From positions 1 through 5,590 of the forward strand of contig JAWXCM010000399.1 in NCBI GenBank assembly GCA_034408745.1: a stretch of DNA of 5,590 nucleotides, read 5' to 3'. Both the position numbers and the translations under genes were made by a program. How positions within the stretch are numbered: the first letter of the stretch is position 1; every line of letters begins with the position of its first letter. Below, in pieces: positions 1 to 5,590 of this stretch. Origin of the DNA: JAWXCM01 sp034408745. Its GTDB lineage: Bacteria; Acidobacteriota; Terriglobia; Bryobacterales; Bryobacteraceae. Under the pieces are notes generated by a model. That model saw only the letters and a program-made list of their open reading frames with translations, was not told the DNA's origin and searched no databases.

Positions 1-1008
1 CACCACCGCCGCCGCACTCGAACGTACACCTCCATCCGGATCGGCCAGCAGCCCCCCGATCCGATCGAGAAACACCGGCGTCGCCGCGGCTGCTCCCATC
101 CCACGTACCGCCCACGCCACACTCCTACGGAAATCTCGATCCGGATCGGCCAGCAGCGCGGCGATCCCGTCCAGAATCAGAGGTTTGGCCGCTGCTGCTC
201 CCATCTCACCCACCGCTTGCGCCGCCGTCCAACGTACATGTCCATCCGGATCGGCCAGCAGTCCGGCTATCCGGTCCAGAATCAGAGGTTTGGCCGCTGC
301 TGCTCCCATCCCACCCACCGCTCGCGCCGCCGTCCAACGTACATCTCCATCTGGATCGGCCAGCAGTCCGGCTATCCGGTCCAGAAATACCGGCGTGGCC
401 GCTGCTGCTCCCATCCCACGCACCGCCTCCGCCGCACTCCTATGGACATCTCCATCCGGATCGGCCAGCAGTCCGGCTATCCGGTCCAGAAATACCGGCG
501 TGGCCGCTGCTGCTCCTATCTTTTTTACCGCCTCCTCCGTCCAAGGTACATCTTCATCCGGATCGGCCAGCAGTTCGGCTATCCGGTCCAGAAACACCGG
601 CGTGGCCGCCAGTGCCCTCAACTCTCCGACTGCACGCATCGCACTCAGGCGTACACCTCTATCCGGATCGGCCAGCAACTCCTCGATCCGGGACAGAAAC
701 TCGGGCGTAGCCACAGCTACTCCCATGTTTCCTACCGCCTCCGCCGCGCTCCCACTTCCAGATTGGTCGGCCAGCAGTTCGGCGATTCGGTCCAGAAACA
801 AGGGCGTGGCCGCCGCTGCTCCCATCCCACCCACTGCGTTCGCCGTACTCGAACGAACATTTACAGCCGGGTCGTCAAGCAACTCTGCGATCCGATCGAG
901 AATCCCGGGCTTAGCCGCTGCTGCTCCCATCTCACCCACCGCCTTCACCGCACTATCACGTACATATCCAGCCTGATCGGCCAGCAGCACCGGGATCCGA
1001 TCCAAAAG
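1..1008 (-). repeat. 105-bp tandem repeat encoding HEAT units
   Basis: Ten copies of a unit are visible; the conserved GCC of LLADP falls at plus positions 43, 148, 253, 358, 463, 565, 670, 769, 874 and 979. The period is 105 bp (35 residues), except one 102-bp and one 99-bp unit, which lost whole codons and so keep the frame. The protein consensus is LDRIAxLLADPDxDVR followed by xxAAxAVGxMGAAAAxP, the two-helix pattern of HEAT (PBS-lyase-like) repeats. Units at 280-384 and 175-279 differ at only 4 of 105 bases, so the array is homogenised at DNA level. It continues beyond the left edge. Confidence 0.9.
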
Positions 1009-3777
1009 GGGTACCCCTTCAATTCTTCCGTTACACACAGCCAGCGCACTGAGGCTCTTCCTTATCGGGTAGATTTCTGCGGCACCGTCCCTACAGCGTT
1101 CGCACCACAGCTCGAATGCCTCCGTCGTTATCTTGTCTATCTCCTGGTCAATCGCAGTCCGATTGTCCTTCGGGATCTCTCCGAGACACTCCGCCGCTAC
1201 GGCCAACCGGTGACGAAAGTGGTCATCCTTCTTCTTGTCACTCAATCGGGCCAATAGCCCCTTGAGTTCTCCCCACCTTCCCACCAGGCTTCCAGCGGAG
1301 AACACGATGACTTCCTTCCAGTCCGGGTCCCATGCCTTTGCCTCTACCCACTTCCACCACGCTTTGTCATTGGTGAGCCCTGTCAGCTTCTCCGCCAGCC
1401 CCGAGCCAGCCAGATACTCCAACACCGAACGGTGCGGCACCAGAAACTCGTCCGGTCCCCACAGTGTCAGAAACCGCTTCTCCTCCAGTTCTTTGAGTAA
1501 ATACGTCGCCTTCTCTCTTTCTCCCAACTTCACCGATTGCTCCGCTGTCAACCCCCTCAACATTGGTTTCCGCTTACAACCTTCGATCAAATCCAACAAG
1601 TGTCTTCGCGCAATCGGTTTCTTGCCGGCCTCCCCGGCGAACAGCGACAACCCTATCTCGCGCATCATCGGCAGCAAATCCGCTCCCCGGCCTTCCTCCA
1701 CTCCGCCCTCCCGCGTCAGCCCGAGCAGATCCGCCACCGCGTGTTCGTATATCGCCGTCCGCCGTATCTCCGGATCAATCCTTCTCCGCTGTCCAACCCA
1801 ACACAGCAGCGTCATCAGATACGGACTCTGCGCTAGTCGCCGGACGGTCACACTGCGCTGCAGTAGACTTCGTAGGGTCTCCCTCCGTGACTCGTCCCGA
1901 TACCATACCCGCACCAAGGCTTGCGCCTGGCCGTCGCTGAGCGGTGCCAGCCGAAACGCCGCTACTTCTCCCTCTGGGAACGGCAGGCTCCATTGGCTGA
2001 ACGCGTAGGGCCGCGATGTCATCACTACCCGGCACTGCCAGCCCTTCAGTACTTCGAAAAACTCCTCCAGCACTCCCCGTCCTTCGGCCGGCACTTCGTC
2101 CAATGCGTCCAGAAACAACCACACCCGTCCTTCCTGCAGATGTTCCTTGGCATATCGCCCCACCTCACCGCCAATCGCCTCCCCCAAGACCCGCCGCAGC
2201 GCCGCCTCGGTGGATTCGCCATTTGCGATTCCGCCTTCCACCAGCTTTCGCAGTGTGATCCTTACAGGAAATGTCACTGTATCCGGTGATACCCTTTCCC
2301 CCGCCAGTCCCTGCAACCCCTCCAGCGCCTTACGCCGCGCCGTCATCCGCCATAACTCCGTTTTGCCTTGTCCCGGCGGACCCAGTATCACCGCACATCG
2401 CGGCTTTCCTGCATGTATCGCTTCCAACTCGCGCGCCCAGCCAACCCGCTCTTCTACTTCCTCGATCCGCTCGCCATAAATCTCTTCCTCGCCGATATCC
2501 CTTCCCTCCGGCGAGATCTGCTCCCTCCTGGGCTTCCCCTCTTCTCGCTCCTGCTGCTCCTCTCCAGTTCTCTTCACCTGCAGTGTCCGCTTCAGCACGT
2601 CCGGCTCAATATACAAATCGATCGGCGAACGTCCCCCTAGATACGAGGGCGCACCGGCCCGGTCGGCTTGCGTCAACCCGGTCAGGTAATCCCGCATCTC
2701 CGTAATCAGTCCAGAGGCAAAGATCACCGCCTCTTCCAGAGTCCCCAGTTCGACTACCGCCAACGGCTGGCTCTTCAGATTCGCTTTAACGCCAACGGCC
2801 ACCCCGCCCCGTCGGTAACCCTGCCGAGCGGCTTCGTTGAACTTTTCGTACTCGTTCGTTACTTTCTCCAGCCGATTTCCGTCCATCAGTCGCGCCGTAA
2901 TCACACAGCGACGATCATACGGCCGGTTCGTATCAAGCAGCACCGCGCCCACGTGTGCCGCCGCTTCGAGCGACTTCCCACTCTGCACACTGGGTGCCCC
3001 CTCACCCGGAATGAACCTCCACCGTACAGCCCCATGTACGCGTTGGCAGGCTGCCTCAACGCAACCAACGAGGTCGCTGCCTAACGGATTCAATGCTCCC
3101 TGGATGGCCTCGTGCGGCTTGCCTGTGCGGTCCGCCATCAGCTCTAATCGCAGTTCGTTCACATAACTCTGGGTCAACGCGTGTGCCAATACTGGCACGG
3201 TCATAGTTCGCAGCGGCAAGTCCGTCCGCGGAAACCCGGCCCGCACCAACCAGTACCCGGTCCAGTCGTGCGCCCCGGCCACGGCCCAGTCCGCCTGGCC
3301 AACAACCTCCGCCGCGTAGTCCAGCAGCGAGTGCGGATCATTCGAATTGCACCGCGTCCACTCCCACATCAGCGGCGGCCGGCCATTCACCTTACCCGCC
3401 AGCAGGGGCACGGCCTCGGCCCACCATCCGATAAAACCATCCACATCTTGGCGCCGCAGGGCTGTAGCCGCACCAGCTGTGGCAATCATCGCCCGCGCGT
3501 GCCGCACCAAACGTGCCGCGTCCGCCGCGCCACGCCCGAAAAAGATGCCGATGTTTCTTTCGAACGTCTCCTTCCGCATCAGGCCCCAGCAACGATGCAG
3601 CTCGTTTCCCGGATCGGCGGGCGGCTCACATCGCACCGCTTCTTCACACGCCTGACGAATCCGCCCGTCGGCGCCGCCTAACCCATTCCAGAGCAGCGAC
3701 GCCTCCCGCGTTTCTCCCACGAAACTCGTCAGCGTCTTAACAAGTTCCAGGAGATGCCGAACATTATCTTGCGACAT
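1..3777 (-). CDS. NACHT-type STAND NTPase with Lon-like protease domain and C-terminal HEAT repeats (3' end outside window)
   Basis: The minus-strand frame is open from 3777 to the left edge: 1259 codons without a stop, and no stop codon in view. The ATG at 3777 is the only usual start after the in-frame stop at 3799-3801; GAGGGA lies 12 nt upstream. Residues 1-240 are mostly helical-looking and not recognised. Residues about 250-350 resemble a Lon (S16) protease: GKS with Ser269, an ITARL strand (293-297), then EK with Lys312 followed by A316 and G320. An E/R-rich linker covers about 400-446. The NACHT domain has Walker A GPPGQGKT (466-473), Walker B LFLDALDE (554-561) and TSR (587-589). The post-NACHT part carries FLVPHRSVLEYLAG (778-791), typical of bacterial NACHT proteins. 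HEAT units of 35 residues run from about 920 on. NACHT proteins of this type are known antiphage sensors; protease-effector function here is inferred. NACHT-HEAT is certain in outline; the Lon assignment is less sure. Confidence 0.9.
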   Translation of the reverse strand, partial: MSQDNVRHLLELVKTLTSFVGETREASLLWNGLGGADGRIRQACEEAVRCEPPADPGNELHRCWGLMRKETFERNIGIFFGRGAADAARLVRHARAMIATAGAATALRRQDVDGFIGWWAEAVPLLAGKVNGRPPLMWEWTRCNSNDPHSLLDYAAEVVGQADWAVAGAHDWTGYWLVRAGFPRTDLPLRTMTVPVLAHALTQSYVNELRLELMADRTGKPHEAIQGALNPLGSDLVGCVEAACQRVHGAVRWRFIPGEGAPSVQSGKSLEAAAHVGAVLLDTNRPYDRRCVITARLMDGNRLEKVTNEYEKFNEAARQGYRRGGVAVGVKANLKSQPLAVVELGTLEEAVIFASGLITEMRDYLTGLTQADRAGAPSYLGGRSPIDLYIEPDVLKRTLQVKRTGEEQQEREEGKPRREQISPEGRDIGEEEIYGERIEEVEERVGWARELEAIHAGKPRCAVILGPPGQGKTELWRMTARRKALEGLQGLAGERVSPDTVTFPVRITLRKLVEGGIANGESTEAALRRVLGEAIGGEVGRYAKEHLQEGRVWLFLDALDEVPAEGRGVLEEFFEVLKGWQCRVVMTSRPYAFSQWSLPFPEGEVAAFRLAPLSDGQAQALVRVWYRDESRRETLRSLLQRSVTVRRLAQSPYLMTLLCWVGQRRRIDPEIRRTAIYEHAVADLLGLTREGGVEEGRGADLLPMMREIGLSLFAGEAGKKPIARRHLLDLIEGCKRKPMLRGLTAEQSVKLGEREKATYLLKELEEKRFLTLWGPDEFLVPHRSVLEYLAGSGLAEKLTGLTNDKAWWKWVEAKAWDPDWKEVIVFSAGSLVGRWGELKGLLARLSDKKKDDHFRHRLAVAAECLGEIPKDNRTAIDQEIDKITTEAFELWCERCRDGAAEIYPIRKSLSALAVCNGRIEGVPLLDRIPVLLADQAGYVRDSAVKAVGEMGAAAAKPGILDRIAELLDDPAVNVRSSTANAVGGMGAAAATPLFLDRIAELLADQSGSGSAAEAVGNMGVAVATPEFLSRIEELLADPDRGVRLSAMRAVGELRALAATPVFLDRIAELLADPDEDVPWTEEAVKKIGAAAATPVFLDRIAGLLADPDGDVHRSAAEAVRGMGAAAATPVFLDRIAGLLADPDGDVRWTAARAVGGMGAAAAKPLILDRIAGLLADPDGHVRWTAAQAVGEMGAAAAKPLILDGIAALLADPDRDFRRSVAWAVRGMGAAAATPVFLDRIGGLLADPDGGVRSSAAAVV

Positions 3778-3789
3778 AGCTGATGCTGA

Positions 3790-3828
3790 TCCCTCAGATT
3801 ATATGGGTCTAGCGTTCGGGTATATGAA
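3790..3828 (-). promoter_or_regulatory. Putative promoter and ribosome binding site of the NACHT gene
   Basis: Read on the minus strand, an exact TATAAT (-10) lies at 3803-3798. A weak -35 candidate, TTCATA, lies at 3828-3823 with a 19-base spacer. The Shine-Dalgarno-like GAGGGA is at 3795-3790, 12 bases before the ATG. A transcript starting about 7 bases after the -10 would have a leader of only about 14 bases and would begin inside or just before the GAGGGA. The -10 match is exact but the -35 is poor, so this is tentative. Confidence 0.35.
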
Positions 3829-3850
3829 TCGCCTCACCCTTAATTGCCGC

Positions 3851-3872
3851 CGCCCGCCGTCGAGGGCGGGTG
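3851..3872 (-). terminator. GC-rich hairpin between the exported-protein gene and the NACHT gene
   Basis: CCCGCC (3853-3858) and GGCGGG (3865-3870) form a perfect 6-bp stem around a 6-base loop, extendable by a G-T and a C-G pair. It lies downstream of the decayed exported-protein gene and upstream of the NACHT gene, both on the minus strand, so it could separate their transcripts. There is no T run after it, so a standard Rho-independent terminator is doubtful. Confidence 0.25.
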
Positions 3873-3930
3873 CCGGAGACAAGGAGAAGGCCAGCTAAAT
3901 CCCGAACGAGAACGGGAAGGAGACAGTGAG

Positions 3931-4481
3931 CTAGCGTTGCGGCGGCAAGCGGTAGTAGGAGGGATTATTCGTATCCCGGGCGAGGAAGTATTTCGCCGTC
4001 ACGCCGAAGGTGTTGCGTTTCGTCGACCGCGCGAACAGGTGGGCCTGCAAGAACGGCCCTTGCGGCGTCTGACGAGAACAGCTTGAGCAAGCGACGTTTT
4101 CGGTCACTGAACACCGCCATGATAGTACGTTCGGCTAGGAACATATTCGTTTTGTGCGACGGTGCCATAGCCTCCATGATAATTCTTCGTTGTGCGCTTC
4201 GAACCATCTGAAACTGAAATCGTCCGGGGACCGCCAGCGGTTCCAAAGCCAAAGTCCAGGTTCGCGAGATCGATGTTTATCCAACGGGTGATCGGCAGGC
4301 TGGCGCCTCCGCCCATCACGATCGAGTTCGAATAATCGGCACTGGTTTTGCTGAGCGCGCCCATCCCACCGATATTGAACTCATAGGCAAACGGTGTCCG
4401 GGGTTTGCGCGGCGCTTCCTGGCCTTGCAACACCCCCACGACAGCACCCAGCATTATTAATGGCAAGCGATTCAGAATCAT
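3931..4481 (-). pseudogene. Frameshifted small exported beta-barrel-like protein
   Basis: The ATG at 4481 is preceded by GGAGG at a 5-base distance, which favours it over the ATG at 4538, 19 codons further upstream. The first frame gives 125 residues and stops at 4104. It opens with an apparent signal peptide (MILNRLPLIMLGAVVGVLQG, then QEAP). A Gly-rich segment of alternating residues follows (YEFNIGGMGAL, GGGASLPITRWINIDLANLDFGFG), as in small outer-membrane beta-barrel proteins. The frame read from about 4134 to the stop at 3931 continues in the same style: VACSSCSRQTPQG, then KRNTFGVTAKYFLARDTNNP. In similar proteins a CxxC loop and a late FGVTAKYF-like strand belong to one polypeptide, so a frame change near 4104-4134 is inferred. 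A typical terminal strand ending in an aromatic residue is not seen. It may instead be an intact 125-residue protein. Function unknown. Confidence 0.5.
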
Positions 4482-4484
4482 GAC

Positions 4485-4510
4485 TACCTCCGCTTTCCTA
4501 TACGGAGGTA
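4485..4510 (-). promoter_or_regulatory. Hairpin enclosing the Shine-Dalgarno of the exported-protein gene
   Basis: On the minus strand TACCTCCG (4510-4503) pairs perfectly with CGGAGGTA (4492-4485) across a 10-base loop. The downstream arm contains the GGAGG ribosome binding site (4491-4487), 5 bases before the ATG at 4481. When folded, the 8-bp stem would hide the ribosome binding site completely, which could make translation conditional. The pairing is directly visible; the regulatory role is inferred. Confidence 0.5.
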
Positions 4511-4664
4511 TTGGAATGTTTTGCACCGCCAGCAACACTTCTGTTGTGATGCCTTGAAGCTTAGTAGGTCCATGGGGACCGGCGTAGGGGCTAGTTCGGC
4601 GAACGATACCGTCTCCACCTGACCGGAATCAATCGAGTGCGAAACAGGCGGAGGGTTCGACGCG

Positions 4665-4782
4665 TTGCTGGCCGATCCGAATAGAAACGTACGGGGGTAT
4701 GCGGCGAATGCGGCGAATGCGGTGGGTGAGATGGGAGCAGATGAGAGCAGCAGCGGCTAAGCCCGTGATTCTCGATCGAATC
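4665..4782 (+). pseudogene. Remnant of one HEAT unit from a NACHT-HEAT-type gene, inverted relative to the large gene
   Basis: The plus strand reads LLADPNRNVR, then GYAANAANAVGEMGA, matching the HEAT consensus of the large gene. Bases 4719-4782 match the reverse complement of 889-942 (unit starting at residue 940) with two substitutions and one 10-base insertion. The insertion is an imperfect tandem duplication: ATGGGAGCAG (4731-4740) then ATGAGAGCAG (4741-4750). It shifts the frame into a TAA at 4758-4760. Removing one copy restores AAAAKPVILDRI. A second small duplication, GCGGCGAAT twice (4701-4718), adds three residues in frame. Similarity stops abruptly at 4782 and fades before 4665. 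This is a fragment of a related gene, not a functional one. Confidence 0.8.
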
Positions 4783-4823
4783 ACCCGTCTAGGTTTTTTC
4801 TCCTTTTCCTATCGATTGGACAT

Positions 4824-4886
4824 ATGGCAATGAAAGATCCGCATCCTGGCGGCGTAGTTATCTGCGGGCGCGGATGCGCTCGATAG
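4824..4886 (+). pseudogene. Possible N-terminal scrap of a HigA-type antitoxin gene
   Basis: A 20-codon frame reads MAMKDPHPGGVV, then ICGRGCAR and a TAG stop. HigA-type XRE antitoxins often begin with a methionine-rich start and a N/D-P-P-H-P-G motif followed by a Val/Ile strand; here the first dozen residues fit, with one proline missing. The following REECLEPLGL-like segment of that family is absent. No toxin gene or helix-turn-helix lies nearby and no good ribosome binding site precedes it. The match is short and may be chance. Confidence 0.25.
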
Positions 4887-4906
4887 AACTTGAAAGGAAG
4901 AGAAAG

Positions 4907-5092
4907 ATGACAACTCTACTGCAGAATATTTCCGGACCAATGGAAGTCGCTCCTGAACGGCTGTCGGTTACAGTGATCCATAACCACGATCTGGAGAAAT
5001 TGCTGCGCCAGGTTGAGCTCAAGCAACGGACCAAAGTACCGGAAGGCCAGGCATTGGACCGGCCCTCGCGCGAACCTTACGGGTTTGACTAG
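4907..5092 (+). CDS. Small hypothetical protein, 61 residues
   Basis: The ATG at 4907 has AGGA at 4895-4898, 8 bases upstream, in a purine-rich leader. The in-frame ATG at 4874, 11 codons earlier, lacks such a site, so 4907 is preferred. The product begins MTTLLQNISGPMEV, has a central hydrophobic strand then charged helix (SVTVIHNHDLEKLLRQVELK), and ends in a polar tail finishing EPYGFD. There is no signal peptide, membrane segment, cysteine or recognisable motif, so it is probably a small cytoplasmic protein. It stands alone: gene scraps precede it and a non-coding stretch follows. The good ribosome binding site and plausible fold pattern support a real gene, but I do not recognise the family. 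Confidence 0.5.
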   Translation: MTTLLQNISGPMEVAPERLSVTVIHNHDLEKLLRQVELKQRTKVPEGQALDRPSREPYGFD

Positions 5093-5450
5093 CGGTTGCC
5101 AGGGCCAGCGGCTTTTCTCCGGGCTCTCCGGCTACAGATAAGACGGGTAAAGCAGTAAATCATTTGGTTGCAGTCGAGCTATGGCCAGGCGGCGTCTAGA
5201 TCAGTGCGAACAGCCCGGTCTGGTATGTGATGCTGCGGCGTGCCAGGGCAGTCGAAGCCTGCAACTCATTCTTTGCCCACCTCCCGAAGCTTCGGCCACA
5301 CTTGTCGCGTTTTACTTAAAGAGGGTCTGGCGCAGGTTTGGTGCAAGGGGTTGGGGACGCTACCCTAGAGCATTACTCATGTCCACTACACCACATATCC
5401 CCGAAAGTTCCGCCCCGGTCGCACTAAAAACGCAACATTTTAGCGCTTGC
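5093..5450. other. Intergenic stretch without a convincing gene
   Basis: About 360 bases between the 61-residue protein and the palindrome before the recombinase. The one longer plus-strand frame here (5181-5456, 91 codons) has no ribosome binding site, an irregular Cys/Arg-rich composition and an end inside the palindrome, so it is not called. Minor structure seen: a perfect 12-base palindrome, CCGAAGCTTCGG (5284-5295); TCTCCGG twice, two bases apart (about 5115-5130); and CTAAAA/TTTTAG inverted arms (5424-5443). No tRNA-like fold was recognised. Confidence 0.6.
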
Positions 5451-5486
5451 TTTTAAGCACGATAAAATACATTATCGTGTTTAAAA
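5451..5486. repeat. 36-bp near-perfect palindrome upstream of the recombinase
   Basis: Arms of 15 bases, TTTTAAGCACGATAA (5451-5465) and TTATCGTGTTTAAAA (5472-5486), flank a 6-base centre, AATACA. Only one pair mismatches (G5457/T5480). It ends 22 bases before the recombinase ATG. A possible promoter overlaps it: TTGCTT (5447-5452), 17 bases, CATTAT (5470-5475). It could be an operator for self-repression or a recombinase binding site. The inner ATAA-N6-TTAT layout is the one found at the core of Xer/dif sites, but the outer half-site bases do not match E. coli dif. Confidence 0.75.
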
Positions 5487-5508
5487 CCAGCCGCTGAAAG
5501 AGACCGCC

Positions 5509-5590
5509 ATGGCCGACCTGATTCCCGCTCCCAAAGCCCGCGCGCTCACCGCGAAACAGTTCGGCCACCTGGCCGACGTTCCGCCCGAGC
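5509..5590 (+). CDS. Probable site-specific tyrosine recombinase/integrase, N-terminus only
   Basis: Only 27 codons are in the window: MADLIPAPKARALTAKQFGH, then LADVPPE, running off the right edge. The start is the ATG at 5509, with a weak purine stretch (GAAAGAGA) upstream. An opening with LTxxQFxxLADVPPE is characteristic of a group of phage-integrase-like tyrosine recombinases; in these it leads into the core-binding SAM-like domain, where the next residues are usually a tryptophan/asparagine-rich stretch before an RRAY-type motif. The catalytic R-H-R-Y residues would lie outside, so activity cannot be judged. The palindrome just upstream fits a recombinase that controls its own promoter or binds DNA there. 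Family assignment rests on this short stretch. Confidence 0.65.
   Translation, partial: MADLIPAPKARALTAKQFGHLADVPPE

Noticed and set aside
1..1008. Tandem repeats considered as a CRISPR array or minisatellite
   Set aside because: Period is 105 bp with no unique spacers, and length changes keep the reading frame; protein-coding HEAT repeats explain it.
185..1257. Two long plus-strand frames (185-976 and 217-1257) rich in Ala/Ser/Pro or Arg/Gly
   Set aside because: They are antisense shadows of the 105-bp HEAT array: the repeat lacks stops in several frames. The minus-strand frame gives clear HEAT units and continues into a NACHT protein.
1775..2122. Minus-strand frame of 115 codons, and another at 3392-3592
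   Set aside because: They overlap the NACHT gene in other frames on the same strand; Walker B and the TSR motif lie in the main frame over the first of these.
1235..3740. Many overlapping plus-strand frames of 80-257 codons
   Set aside because: All lie opposite the continuous NACHT reading frame, have low-complexity Ser/Pro/Arg composition and no recognisable domain.
3844..4086. Plus-strand frame of 80 codons, Arg/Glu-rich
   Set aside because: It lies antisense to the 3' part of the exported-protein gene, has no supporting motif and its composition follows GC-rich DNA.
3965..4252. Minus-strand frame of 95 codons
   Set aside because: It overlaps the decayed exported-protein gene in a third frame and shows no strand pattern or motif; the frame ending at 3931 gives the more protein-like sequence.
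4516..4557. Tiny plus-strand frame starting MFCTASN after a GGAGG
   Set aside because: The GGAGG is a by-product of the hairpin dyad serving the opposite gene; 13 codons without further support.
5181..5456. Plus-strand frame of 91 codons
   Set aside because: No ribosome binding site, atypical composition, and it ends within the palindrome upstream of the recombinase.

Overview
The window reads as a GC-rich bacterial accessory region, probably a decaying defence or genomic island. The likely host is an Acidobacteriota-type bacterium. That guess rests only on the look of the outer-membrane-type protein and the recombinase start; no marker gene is present.

Layout. The left two thirds (3777 down to 1, minus strand) is one uninterrupted reading frame of at least 1259 codons that runs off the left edge. 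It encodes a large NACHT-type STAND NTPase. In order it has: an unrecognised N-terminal region (about 1-240); a probable Lon-like (S16) protease domain with Ser269 and Lys312; a charged linker (about 400-446); a NACHT NTPase with Walker A, Walker B and a TSR motif; a post-NACHT helical part; and a C-terminal array of ten visible 35-residue HEAT-type units that continues past the window. Upstream of it, on the same strand, is a small exported beta-barrel-like protein gene (3931-4481) that looks frameshifted. Its ribosome binding site lies in an 8-bp hairpin.

From about 4665 to 4890 there are scraps of other genes on the plus strand. One is a single degenerate HEAT unit, inverted relative to the big gene and closely related to one of its units. 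The other is a very short frame resembling the start of a HigA-type antitoxin. A 61-residue unknown protein (4907-5092) follows, then about 360 bases with no convincing gene. A 36-base near-perfect palindrome comes next, just upstream of the first 27 codons of a probable tyrosine recombinase (5509 to the right edge).

How the parts may work together (inference). The big protein fits the layout of antiphage NACHT proteins: HEAT array as sensor, NACHT as the ATP-driven switch, and a Lon-like protease as a candidate effector. The recombinase and gene scraps indicate a site of repeated insertion and loss. No RNA gene, CRISPR array or insertion sequence was seen.
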